Assembly (NCBI GenBank): GCA_031290375.1
Contig: JAITNR010000118.1
Coordinates: 1 to 8,478 of the forward strand
Length of the DNA stretch: 8,478 bases
Source: Prevotellaceae bacterium
GTDB taxonomy: Bacteria > Bacteroidota > Bacteroidia > Bacteroidales > Paludibacteraceae
Direction of reading: 5' to 3'
Under the pieces are notes generated by a model. That model worked only from the letters and a program-made list of their open reading frames with translations, did not search any database and was not told the DNA's origin. Shown here piece by piece: positions 1 through 5,390 of this stretch. How positions within the stretch are numbered: position 1 is the stretch's first letter; each line of letters begins with the position of its first letter. The position numbers and the translations under genes are program-made.

Positions 1-161
1 TGGCTTAATTTCCGCGTGCCGGGAAGTTTCATTCCTTTGGTCAAAAATCCTCGCTGAATAGCGTTAATCATCTGTGTTACAATTTGTAAATAAATAGCTG
101 TTTCAGACTGTCGGTCAATCTGAATAAAACTTTTAAAAGGAATAAAAACCGGACTATTCAT
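1..161 (-). CDS. MocR/PdxR-type GntR transcriptional regulator, N-terminal part (3' end outside window)
   Basis: Reading leftward from ATG at 161-159 gives 53 codons open to the window edge, beginning MNSPVFIPFKSF and continuing with IDRQSETAIYLQIVTQ, then MINAIQRGFLTKGMKLPGTR. The pattern 'IYLQI..QMI.AIQRG.L..G.KLPGTRKL' is the winged-helix DNA-binding start of GntR proteins. The preceding 'PFKSFIQIDR' segment is typical of the MocR subfamily, where a short lead-in precedes the helix-turn-helix and a PLP-binding aminotransferase-like domain follows. That domain would lie beyond base 1 and is not visible. MocR proteins (PdxR, GabR) bind direct repeats upstream of divergently transcribed targets and usually autoregulate. 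The start is supported because the ATG and first seven codons recur at 7278-7298. The gene is too short inside the window to stand out as an ORF. The effector and regulon cannot be read from this fragment; PdxR (vitamin B6) is only one possibility. Confidence 0.82.
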   Translation of the reverse strand, partial: MNSPVFIPFKSFIQIDRQSETAIYLQIVTQMINAIQRGFLTKGMKLPGTRKLS

Positions 162-223
162 AATGTTAAAACCGATGTAGGTTAATCGTCCCGCAAGGTA
201 ATACTTTTCTGCAAAAACTAAAA
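141..223 (+). promoter_or_regulatory. Copy L of duplicated regulatory block upstream of the MocR-type regulator
   Basis: This 83-base stretch matches the reverse complement of 7215-7298 with 8 mismatches and a one-base gap. It contains the regulator's start codon and first seven codons (minus strand) plus about 60 bases upstream. Inside it are two half-related direct repeats 17 bases apart, GGTTAAT (180-186) and GGTAAT (197-202), spaced as MocR-family operators often are. The plus-strand box here reads TACTTTTC, one base off the Bacteroidota -7 consensus TAnnTTTG that the other copy has. No intact gene lies immediately downstream on the plus strand. The operator role is inferred from position and conservation. 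Confidence 0.7.
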
Positions 224-285
224 TTATTCTTTATTTTTTAGCAAATTATGTGATGAAAAATAAACAAGTTATAACAGATGAAAAA

Positions 286-300
286 AATCCCGTAGGGATT
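286..300. repeat. Short palindrome AATCCC-GTA-GGGATT
   Basis: Six-base perfect arms flank a 3-base loop, followed by ATCGCTCGGTAGAA. I recall similar 'CCCGTAGGGA...CGGTAGAA' sequences as dispersed repeats in Bacteroidota, but the genome copy number cannot be tested here. Confidence 0.6.
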
Positions 301-358
301 ATCGCTCGGTAGAATGATAAATACCACGCCAACTCGGCAGTTTTTGCGGTTGCCCAAA

Positions 359-426
359 AAATCAACCACCCCGCCCATTGCAGGGCTCATTCCCCTCTTT
401 TGGAGGGGGTAGGGGGAGGTTGATTT
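359..426. repeat. 68-base imperfect inverted repeat, MITE-like
   Basis: The ends are AAATCAACC (359-367) and its exact complement GGTTGATTT (418-426). Between them C-rich and G-rich halves (CCACCCCGCCC; GGAGGGGGTAGGGGGAGG) could fold together. The inner core 390-423 recurs in related form at about 2274-2308, inside the broken nuclease gene. It therefore behaves as a small interspersed element with no coding capacity. Confidence 0.65.
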
Positions 427-473
427 GCTCCCCAAATAATTTCGAACATGATTTTGTATTTAAAAAAACGTAG

Positions 474-493
474 GGGCAAGGCGTGCCTTGCCC
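474..493. repeat. Perfect palindrome GGGCAAGGC-GT-GCCTTGCCC
   Basis: Nine-base perfect arms flank a two-base centre, just upstream of the methyltransferase promoter box. The element resembles REP-like repeats seen between Bacteroidota genes. It could also form a hairpin in DNA or RNA near the promoter. Confidence 0.65.
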
Positions 494-502
494 AAAAAGT
501 AG

Positions 503-510
503 TATCTTTG
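503..510 (+). promoter_or_regulatory. -7 promoter box TATCTTTG for the methyltransferase
   Basis: The box matches the Bacteroidota consensus TAnnTTTG exactly and lies 18 bases before the chosen ATG at 529. Transcription from it would start close to 517 and give a short leader. This argues against starting translation at the upstream in-frame ATG at 448, which lies before the promoter and reads through the 474-493 palindrome. Confidence 0.6.
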
Positions 511-528
511 TGTTGCATTCGAATAAAT

Positions 529-1557
529 ATGGCAATAAACAAACTCATTCTCGGCGACAATCTCGAAATTCTCAAAACCATTGAAGATGAAACAGTGGAT
601 TTAATCTATCTCGATCCGCCGTTTTTCTCTAACCGCAATTACGAGGTGATTTGGGGCGATGAAGGCGAAGTGCGCTCCTTTCAAGACCGCTGGAGCGGTG
701 GCATGGAACATTATATCTCGTGGCTTTACGAGCGCGTCGAACAAATGTATCGTATCCTGAAACCCACTGGCAGTATCTTTTTGCATTGCGACTGGCACGC
801 GCAAGCATATATTCAGGTGGGGATATTAGATAAACTGTTTGACAACAATAATTTAAGAAACATAATTATTTGGAAAAGAGCCGATACTGTGAAAAATAAT
901 TTTGGACAGGGAAAACAATCATTGGACTATAATACCGATACCATTTTTTATTATTCAAAAACTAATCAATACACTTTTATTCAACCATTTACTGAATATG
1001 AAGAAAAATATTTAGAACAATTTTATAAATACACAGAACCTAACGGAAAAAAATATAGGTTGATAAGTATGATTGGTCCAGGCGGTGCTGCAAAGGGAAA
1101 CCCGCATTATGAATTTTTAGGGGTAACAAAATATTGGCGTTATTCAAAAGAAAAAATGCAGGAATTATACGAAAAAGGTTTAATTGTTCAAACAAAACAA
1201 GGAAATGTACCTCAAAGAAAACAATATTTAGAGGACGGAAAGGGTGTTGCTGTTCAAACTTTATGGGACGATGTATCTGCTTTGTCGGCTTCTTCAAAAG
1301 AGTCAATCGGCTATCCTACCCAAAAGCCCGAAGCCTTATTGCAAAGAATTATCGAAATGGCAAGCAACGAGGGCGACACAGTCTTAGACCCTTTTGTGGG
1401 CGGCGGCACAACCGTTGCAATGGCGGAGAAATTAAACCGCAAATGGATAGGCATCGACCAGTCGGTGCAGGCAGTAAAAGTTACGGAAATGCGGCTTGAC
1501 AAGCAAAGAGACTTGTTTAGCGAGTTCAACTGCACAAATACGATTATGATACTTTGA
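529..1557 (+). CDS. Beta-class site-specific DNA methyltransferase (probably N6-adenine), shortened by a frameshift
   Basis: This enzyme transfers a methyl group from S-adenosylmethionine to a base in a specific DNA sequence. From ATG at 529 it is 342 residues. The opening 'KLILGDNLEIL' leads into catalytic motif IV, DPPF at residues 29-32. The target-recognition region follows (about 100-245), then TQKP (264-267) and the AdoMet-binding loop DPFVGGGTT (287-295). This order (IV, recognition, X, I) is the beta class, and DPPF favours adenine over cytosine. All catalytic motifs are intact, so methylation may persist. The final residues (about 332-342) are not native: the related frame continues from 1521 as 'LHKYDYDTL' into a nuclease domain, showing a one-base loss near 1521-1535. 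The recognition region is far richer in A+T than either flank. An in-frame ATG at 448 exists but lies upstream of the promoter. Confidence 0.85.
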   Translation: MAINKLILGDNLEILKTIEDETVDLIYLDPPFFSNRNYEVIWGDEGEVRSFQDRWSGGMEHYISWLYERVEQMYRILKPTGSIFLHCDWHAQAYIQVGILDKLFDNNNLRNIIIWKRADTVKNNFGQGKQSLDYNTDTIFYYSKTNQYTFIQPFTEYEEKYLEQFYKYTEPNGKKYRLISMIGPGGAAKGNPHYEFLGVTKYWRYSKEKMQELYEKGLIVQTKQGNVPQRKQYLEDGKGVAVQTLWDDVSALSASSKESIGYPTQKPEALLQRIIEMASNEGDTVLDPFVGGGTTVAMAEKLNRKWIGIDQSVQAVKVTEMRLDKQRDLFSEFNCTNTIMIL

Positions 1558-1951
1558 GCTACAAAATCGCCTTTGAGTTTGAAAGTTGGATAGTGCAACA
1601 ATTTGGCGGCGTAAGAAACACCTAACAGCACGGCGATTTGGGTTTGGACGGCAAAATGCCCGACAATACGCTCATTCAGGTAAAACGCTCGGACAACATA
1701 GGGCGCAATGTGATAGATAATTTCTTTGCCGCCGTGCAGCGCAATGACCAAAAACTATTCGACAAAAACATAGCAGAAAACAAGCCGGTCGGCTACATCA
1801 TTGCCTTTTCTTTCGGGCGCGGTGCGGTGGAAGAAGTCGCTCGCCTGCATAACAAGGAAAATATTATCATTGAATTGGTTAGAGTAGATAAAATCGTTCC
1901 GATAGCAAAGAAACCAACTATTTCGGTAGAAATCAGCGACCTTTCCACCGT

Positions 1952-1975
1952 AGAGACGTTGCATGCAACGTCTCT
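1952..1975. repeat. Perfect 24-base palindrome
   Basis: AGAGACGTTGCA (1952-1963) is followed directly by its exact complement (1964-1975). I recall 'GTAGAGACG...CGTCTCT' palindromes as a common dispersed repeat in Bacteroidota. It sits where the nuclease domain should end and begins the repeat cluster. Confidence 0.75.
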
Positions 1976-2017
1976 GCAACCCCCTGTTAATGCGGAATCT
2001 CCTGAAAATACGGAGGG

Positions 2018-2038
2018 ATTGCGGGTCAAGCCCGCAAT
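2018..2038. repeat. Inverted repeat ATTGCGGG-TCAAG-CCCGCAAT
   Basis: Eight-base perfect arms flank a five-base loop. The sequence 'GATTGCGGGTCAAGCCCGCAATGACG' type is familiar as an interspersed bacterial repeat. It lies 42 bases after the 1952-1975 palindrome, within the same broken gene. Confidence 0.7.
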
Positions 2039-2074
2039 GACGGCGCAAAGCAAAGGGAGCAGCAAGGAGCATAG

Positions 2075-2197
2075 CAAGGGGATTATACTACACTTGGTCA
2101 TAAATTTAGTTTCTATATCAACATATTTATCTTACAATCAATAATTTACATGAATAATTTTTCTCATTCAAAAGCCAAGTTCAGTATAATCCCCTTG
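2075..2197. repeat. 23-base inverted repeat (2075-2097 and 2175-2197) around a 77-base spacer
   Basis: The left arm begins CAAGGGGATTATACT and the right arm ends with its exact 15-base complement. Extending both arms inward to 23 bases keeps 21 of 23 pairs. The right arm codes for 'AKFSIIPL' of the PKD-like remnant and may be the native copy, the left arm being an inverted duplicate. The AT-rich spacer carries the end of the nuclease-frame reading and the ATG at 2150. Confidence 0.7.
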
Positions 2198-2461
2198 TCA
2201 AGCAGAGAAATACAATTCGTTGCGACCGGACAAAGCGAAGCAGGTATAGAATTTTACAGTTGGGATTTCAACTATTCCCCTCCATTGGAGGGGGCAGGGG
2301 GGGGGTCAAGCCCTCTGTTATGATAGATAAAGACGGCAGGCAAACCGCCAAATTCAAAGCAGGGCTTGCATAACATTGCCGTTAAAGTGGTGGACAACGA
2401 TGGCTTGGAAAGCACGGAAGTAATCAAACTGAAAGTGAACGGTACGGTGGAAAAGTTATAA
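2150..2461 (+). pseudogene. Degraded PKD/Ig-like C-terminal domain of the methyltransferase-nuclease gene
   Basis: Three short frames assemble into one domain. ATG 2150 opens the first with NFSHSKAKFSIIPLSSREIQ, then 'FVATGQSEAGIEFYSWDFNYS', and is interrupted by a G-rich repeat. 'SVMIDKDGRQTAKFKAG' (from 2314) follows one frame over, then 'LHNIAVKVVDNDGLESTEVI' and 'KLKVNGTVEKL' to TAA at 2459-2461. 'YSWDF', 'VKVVDNDGLES' and a final beta strand are typical of PKD-like extracellular folds. I recall a similar tail on fused methylase/Mrr proteins of Bacteroidota, so I take this as the native C-terminus. At least two frame changes and a repeat insertion separate the parts, so no functional product is expected. 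The end at 2461 is 28 bases from the convergent membrane-protein gene. Confidence 0.62.
2274..2308. repeat. G-rich repeat, second copy of the core at 390-423
   Basis: Both copies share 'ATTCCCCTC', four variable bases, 'TGGAGGGGG.AGGGGG' and a G-rich tail. Here the element interrupts the PKD-like remnant between 'WDFNY' and 'SVMIDKDG' and changes the frame, which marks it as an insertion rather than native sequence. Confidence 0.6.
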
Positions 2462-2488
2462 AGGGCGGCACGAGGCAAAGCCTGCGCG

Positions 2489-3178
2489 CTAACGGGGAAT
2501 CGGGACACAGCCTAATAAAGCATTCCATATTCGGTGAGGTGTTCCTCTTTTATCTGCAATTCGGTCATTCAAATAATCCTCCAGACCTTCTGCATATTCT
2601 GTATCCCATCTTGAGAGACTTGCATCATGATAATTTGAATAAAATCTTTCATTGATGATTCGGCTACCTGTATTTAATTCCGTAACCGTAACGTTGTAGT
2701 AATAGATGTATTCTTCTGAACCACTTGTCCAGCGTCCTCGCAAAGATTTTCCGACACTACTCACCACTACAATATATCCAACCTCTTCAGGAGATTTTGC
2801 CGCCATCCCGAACGGAATAAACAAATCCGTCCAAGTGTCCGTATCTTCGATATAGGTGTACATTTTTTTTCCGTTCATCTGTCCCTGATATGCTGAAGAA
2901 CGCATTTCTTTACTCATATTTATTGCGGTGAAAGTCTGATACACTCCATAAACAACAAAATATCCGATACAAACAACACAAATAATTTTTATAACGGGCT
3001 CACTGAATGTTATATCAGGCTCATCGGAAGCAGATTTGTATAAATAACAGAAAACGGTTATTCCGGCAAGCGTTACCACATAATAAAACCTGAACTGCAT
3101 ACCCAGTATAAAATGTCCGACCACAGAGTACAAAAGGCAAATCAGCAGATAGCTGCCTAAAATACTTATTGTTTTCAT
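2489..3178 (-). CDS. Hypothetical inner-membrane protein with three N-terminal helices and a polar C-terminal domain
   Basis: I do not recognise this 229-residue protein. Three hydrophobic segments are visible at about residues 4-26, 30-47 and 62-83. A polar region of about 140 residues follows and is rich in aromatic and beta-prone runs ('EEVGYIVVVSSVGKS', 'EEYIYYYNVTVTELNTGS', 'ERFYSNYHD'). It is likely anchored in the inner membrane; which side the C-terminal domain faces is unclear. ATG at 3178 is chosen because the frame is closed by a TAA shortly upstream and because the ATG overlaps the stop of the preceding 43-residue ORF as ATGA, indicating coupled translation. The last residues (about 218-229, 'ALLGCVPIPR') look less constrained and may be a read-out into intergenic DNA. 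Its upstream partner is a lipoprotein, which hints at an envelope function. Confidence 0.68.
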   Translation of the reverse strand: MKTISILGSYLLICLLYSVVGHFILGMQFRFYYVVTLAGITVFCYLYKSASDEPDITFSEPVIKIICVVCIGYFVVYGVYQTFTAINMSKEMRSSAYQGQMNGKKMYTYIEDTDTWTDLFIPFGMAAKSPEEVGYIVVVSSVGKSLRGRWTSGSEEYIYYYNVTVTELNTGSRIINERFYSNYHDASLSRWDTEYAEGLEDYLNDRIADKRGTPHRIWNALLGCVPIPR

Positions 3179-3306
3179 TTCATAAATGATTTATATTTCG
3201 TTGCTATTCTTGCGTCTTTACTCATTGTTTTTTTCGTTCCCATAAATTCAATCATTCTTTCTAATTGGTGTTGAAGAACTCTTATTCGTCCGGTGCGGTT
3301 TCCCAT
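3175..3306 (-). CDS. Putative 43-residue microprotein between the lipoprotein and the membrane protein
   Basis: The frame from ATG 3306 runs 43 codons, MGNRTGRIRVLQHQLERMIE then FMGTKKTMSKDARIATKYKS and FMK, to TGA 3177-3175. It overlaps the lipoprotein end by 25 bases and the next start by four bases (ATGA). The product is strongly basic with a probable amphipathic helix ('VLQHQLERMIEFM') and no membrane segment. The overlaps on both sides, and the way it fills the whole gap between its neighbours, favour a real gene over chance. Internal ATGs at 3255, 3243 or 3225 could be the true start. I know no family match. Alternatives are a translated leader that feeds ribosomes to the downstream start, or a fortuitous frame. 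Confidence 0.5.
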   Translation of the reverse strand: MGNRTGRIRVLQHQLERMIEFMGTKKTMSKDARIATKYKSFMK

Positions 3307-3749
3307 TTGGATTTGACAAGGTCGTAATACATTTCTCGACCATCGGCAACAAACTTGATTCTCTTTGTCTCAAAAAAATTCGGCGTATTGAAATTCATTA
3401 CGTGAATCTTTGTCTTGTCAGTATAGGTGGCTTGCATGACGCCTTTGTCATCCTCTACGATATTGACAGGGTTGGCTATCAGTTGGGCTCCTACAATACT
3501 TTGTGTTTCGGAAACAAGATACACGCTAACCTCTTTGAGTTCCTTCCCTTCGGCTACCTTGAAGACGATGGAATCGGGAACATAGACATTCAAGATTTCG
3601 AACGTTCCGTTGTTTTGATTTCCGTCGCTTTGAGCGTTTGCCTTTCCGCCGCATCCTGCCATCGTTATACCGATGCACACTATAGCAGCCCCTACGATTA
3701 CTACGCTTTTTAACGCACTTTTTCTGTTTTTTGAATCTACCTTTTTCAT
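3282..3749 (-). CDS. Predicted lipoprotein of unknown function
   Basis: The 155-residue protein has a basic start (MKKVDSKNRKSALK), a hydrophobic stretch (about 15-30) and a lipobox ending MAGC, so Cys33 should be lipidated after signal peptidase II cleavage. The mature part begins 'GGKANAQSDG', which lacks the acidic cluster that sends Bacteroidota lipoproteins to the cell surface, so a periplasm-facing location is more likely. About 110 residues follow, with beta-strand character ('FEILNVYVPDSIVFKVAEG', 'KEVSVYLVSE', 'RIKFVADGREMYYDLV'), suggesting a small beta-rich domain. I recognise no enzyme motif. It is the first gene of a tight set with the microprotein and membrane protein downstream. 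No good -7 box is visible upstream; the nearest candidate gene is the 30-codon ORF at 3872-3964. Confidence 0.75.
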   Translation of the reverse strand: MKKVDSKNRKSALKSVVIVGAAIVCIGITMAGCGGKANAQSDGNQNNGTFEILNVYVPDSIVFKVAEGKELKEVSVYLVSETQSIVGAQLIANPVNIVEDDKGVMQATYTDKTKIHVMNFNTPNFFETKRIKFVADGREMYYDLVKSKWETAPDE

Positions 3750-3808
3750 TTTTCTTTTCTTTTTTATGCCTCTTGCGGAGCGGTTATTATTTTTGTTTTA
3801 ATTTTGTT

Positions 3809-3832
3809 TTGAATGGGCTAAACCCTATTCAA
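3809..3832. repeat. Hairpin TTGAATGGG...CCTATTCAA
   Basis: A nine-base stem with one G-U pair encloses a six-base loop, upstream of the lipoprotein gene. It resembles a dispersed 'GGGTTTAGCCCATTC' type repeat. It could also act as a terminator or leader structure for a transcript entering the lipoprotein gene. Confidence 0.45.
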
Positions 3833-3871
3833 TCATTAATCTTTATATTTTTCTATAGTTACCTGCCGCGA

Positions 3872-3964
3872 CTACCGGATGTCGTCGTATGCCTCCCTGT
3901 CAAAACTTTCCCCTTGCTCAAAATGAGCGGGAGTTAATTTACCGATTAATTCTTTAGCTGACAT
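3872..3964 (-). CDS. Doubtful 30-residue ORF upstream of the lipoprotein gene
   Basis: ATG 3964 to TAG 3872 encodes MSAKELIGKLTPAHFEQGES then FDREAYDDIR, an acidic, soluble-looking peptide of balanced composition that reads like real protein. It is on the same strand as the lipoprotein, 122 bases upstream. I see no promoter box or family match. It could be a short gene, a truncated remnant, or chance. Confidence 0.3.
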   Translation of the reverse strand: MSAKELIGKLTPAHFEQGESFDREAYDDIR

Positions 3965-4074
3965 AATTGACTATATATTAAATTAATAACTAATGTTTCG
4001 CACATAAATAATCCGCAAAAAAGAGCGTTTTATAAATAAAAAAGTAGCGTATTTAGCTTGTTATATCATTAAAA

Positions 4075-4176
4075 ATGAGTAGCTTAGTAGATGATTCCAA
4101 ATCTAATAAACATGCTCAGGACAAAGTTACGAAAAAGATTGAAGAAATAAAAACAGATTATACCCCAATGGGGTAA
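4075..4176 (+). CDS. Doubtful 33-residue ORF
   Basis: ATG 4075 to TAA 4174-4176 encodes MSSLVDDSKSNKHAQDKVTK followed by KIEEIKTDYTPMG. It is highly charged and lysine-rich with helical tendency. The last codons come from the palindrome at 4161-4175, so the end is probably not native. It may be the truncated start of a lost gene. Confidence 0.25.
   Translation: MSSLVDDSKSNKHAQDKVTKKIEEIKTDYTPMG
4161..4175. repeat. Palindrome TACCCC-AAT-GGGGTA
   Basis: Perfect six-base arms flank a three-base loop, 20 bases from the next palindrome. It is probably an interspersed repeat; a contribution to ending the bioB transcript is possible. Confidence 0.55.
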
Positions 4177-4195
4177 GTTGTGAGAATATTTTAAG

Positions 4196-4215
4196 AGCTT
4201 CAGCGCGCTGAAGCT
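4196..4215. repeat. Perfect 20-base palindrome AGCTTCAGCG/CGCTGAAGCT
   Basis: Self-complementary without a loop. On the minus strand it lies about 115 bases after the bioB stop and is followed by CTTAAAATATT, so it could assist termination of the receptor-bioB transcript, but no clean U-tract follows. A repeat element is equally likely. Confidence 0.6.
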
Positions 4216-4330
4216 AAGGGAATGCTTTTCGGAGTTCAAAAAGATGAAAGAACGCGGATATGGCTTTCAAAGGGTTCTCTCCATTTTGGCATCTATGGTG
4301 TCCTGTGTAAAAAACTCGCCTAATCTCTCC

Positions 4331-5362
4331 TCAGCAGCAGTCTTTTTTCTGAGTCGCAATTATCAAACTTTCTGCGATGACCGCCTGATGAACCTCGTCT
4401 TCGTAATCGTTCTTTTTTTCGGGACGGATTCCCAAGCGTTTCATCAAAATCAAATCTTTTTCCGATTGCGGATTGGGCGTGGTCAGCAGTTTTTCTCCAT
4501 AAAAAATGGAATTTGCACCCGCAAAAAATGCCATCGCCTGCATTTCTTCACTCATGTTTTCCCTGCCTGCCGAAAGACGCACATGAGATTCAGGCATTAA
4601 AATACGCGCAACGGCAACCGTGCGAATAAATTCAAACGGGTCTAAATCTTCTATTTTTTCCAGCGGAGTGCCTTTAACTTTTACCAGCATATTAATCGGA
4701 ACGCTTTCGGGGTGTTCAGGAAGATTCGCTAACTGAATAAGCAGATTGATACGGTCTTTCTGCGTTTCGCCCATGCCTAAAATTCCGCCGCAACAAACTT
4801 TGATTCCCGCGTAGCGGACTTTGGAAATTGTCTGTAAACGGTCTTCATACGTGCGCGTGGTAATGATTTGTCCATAAAATTCCGGCGAAGTATCCAAATT
4901 GTGATTGTAGTAATCCAAACCCGCTTCGGCTAACTGCTCAGCTTGTTCTTCGTCCAAACGACCCAGCGTCATGCAGGTTTCCATACCTAAAGATTTCACG
5001 CTACGCACCATTTCAAGCACATAAGGCATATCTTTTTTTAGAGGATTCCGCCACGCCGCACCCATGCAGAAGCGTGTCGAACCGATTTCTTTTGCTCTTT
5101 TCGCCGCATCTAAAACGCTCTGAACCGCCACTAATTTCTCTTTTTCAATATCTGTTTGATAATGTGCCGATTGCGGACAATATTTGCAGTCTTCGGGACA
5201 AGCTCCCGTTTTGATGGACAGCAAAGTAGATATTTGAATTTTGTTTGGATTAAAATGTTCTCTATGAATGCCTTGCGCCTGAAACAGCAGGTCGTTAAAC
5301 GGCTGGTTGAAAATCTTTTCCACCTCTTTGTAAGTCCAATTGTGTCTTGTATTTGTTCCCAT
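4331..5362 (-). CDS. bioB: Biotin synthase BioB
   Basis: This radical-SAM enzyme inserts sulfur into dethiobiotin in the last step of biotin synthesis, in the cytoplasm. The 343-residue length is usual for the family. The SAM-cluster motif CPEDCKYC is at residues 55-62 (Cys55, Cys59, Cys62). The ligands of the sacrificial [2Fe-2S] cluster are all present at Cys99 ('TRFCMGAAW'), Cys130 ('METCMTLG'), Cys190 ('IKVCCGG') and Arg262 ('HVRLSAGR'), each two positions above the E. coli numbering. 'YYNHNLDTS' and 'NMLVKVKGTP' are also typical. Every key residue is intact. The gene starts 28 bases after the TonB receptor with no promoter box between, so the two are probably one operon. No other biotin synthesis genes are in the window; those steps must lie elsewhere, or the cell may take up dethiobiotin or other precursors. 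Confidence 0.97.
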   Translation of the reverse strand: MGTNTRHNWTYKEVEKIFNQPFNDLLFQAQGIHREHFNPNKIQISTLLSIKTGACPEDCKYCPQSAHYQTDIEKEKLVAVQSVLDAAKRAKEIGSTRFCMGAAWRNPLKKDMPYVLEMVRSVKSLGMETCMTLGRLDEEQAEQLAEAGLDYYNHNLDTSPEFYGQIITTRTYEDRLQTISKVRYAGIKVCCGGILGMGETQKDRINLLIQLANLPEHPESVPINMLVKVKGTPLEKIEDLDPFEFIRTVAVARILMPESHVRLSAGRENMSEEMQAMAFFAGANSIFYGEKLLTTPNPQSEKDLILMKRLGIRPEKKNDYEDEVHQAVIAESLIIATQKKDCC

Positions 5363-5390
5363 AGGTGATAAATCTCTGATTTGTTATAAG

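Larger units (their letters stand above)
224..528. other. Intergenic region with repeats, no intact gene
   Basis: I see no convincing gene here. A 19-codon plus-strand reading frame from ATG at 254 (MKNKQVITDEKNPVGIIAR) ends at a TAG and runs into a palindromic repeat, so it is probably fortuitous or a remnant. The stretch holds a palindrome at 286-300, a large imperfect inverted repeat at 359-426, a palindrome at 474-493 and the methyltransferase promoter box at 503-510. Confidence 0.6.
1521..2144 (+). pseudogene. Broken Mrr-like restriction endonuclease domain, formerly fused to the methyltransferase
   Basis: In the frame one base back from the methyltransferase, the reading continues YDYDTLSYKIAFEFESWIVQ, then 'QFGGVRNT', a TAA stop at 1623-1625, and 'QHGDLGLDG...TLIQVKRSDNIGRNVIDNF'. 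The 'GDLGLDG' acidic site followed by 'IQVKRS' is the PD-(D/E)xK-like core of Mrr-type nucleases. 'FSFGRGAVEEVARL' and 'VDKIVPIAKKP' look like the rest of the fold. Methyltransferase and nuclease were thus probably one polypeptide that both marked and cut DNA. Now a frameshift (about 1521-1535) and the TAA separate them. The stop falls just before the catalytic residues. From about 1950 the frame runs through palindromic repeats and non-native sequence to 2144. A separate restart at ATG 1656 would lack 'GDLGLDG', so activity is unlikely. Sequencing error is the main alternative. Confidence 0.72.
3750..4330. other. Gene-poor region with palindromes and two doubtful mini-ORFs
   Basis: Between the lipoprotein start and the end of bioB there is no convincing long gene on either strand. 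The region is AT-rich, carries hairpins at 3809-3832, 4161-4175 and 4196-4215, and two short frames listed separately. I found no tRNA, CRISPR or riboswitch-like structure. Confidence 0.6.

Noticed and set aside
1134..1499. 121-codon frame inside the methyltransferase gene
   Set aside because: It is an out-of-frame shadow of a gene whose catalytic motifs are clear; its product is rich in Arg, Lys and Cys without domain features.
1518..1557. Programmed -1 frameshift joining methyltransferase and nuclease
   Set aside because: No slippery heptamer of the XXXYYYZ type is present in the overlap, and an in-frame TAA at 1623-1625 would still stop the product before the nuclease site.
2473..2483. 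AGGC-AAA-GCCT hairpin as terminator between the convergent genes
   Set aside because: A four-base stem without a T-tract is too weak to call.
4244..4600. 118-codon plus-strand frame overlapping the 3' part of bioB
   Set aside because: Most of it is antisense to well-conserved bioB codons, and the part outside bioB matches nothing recognisable.
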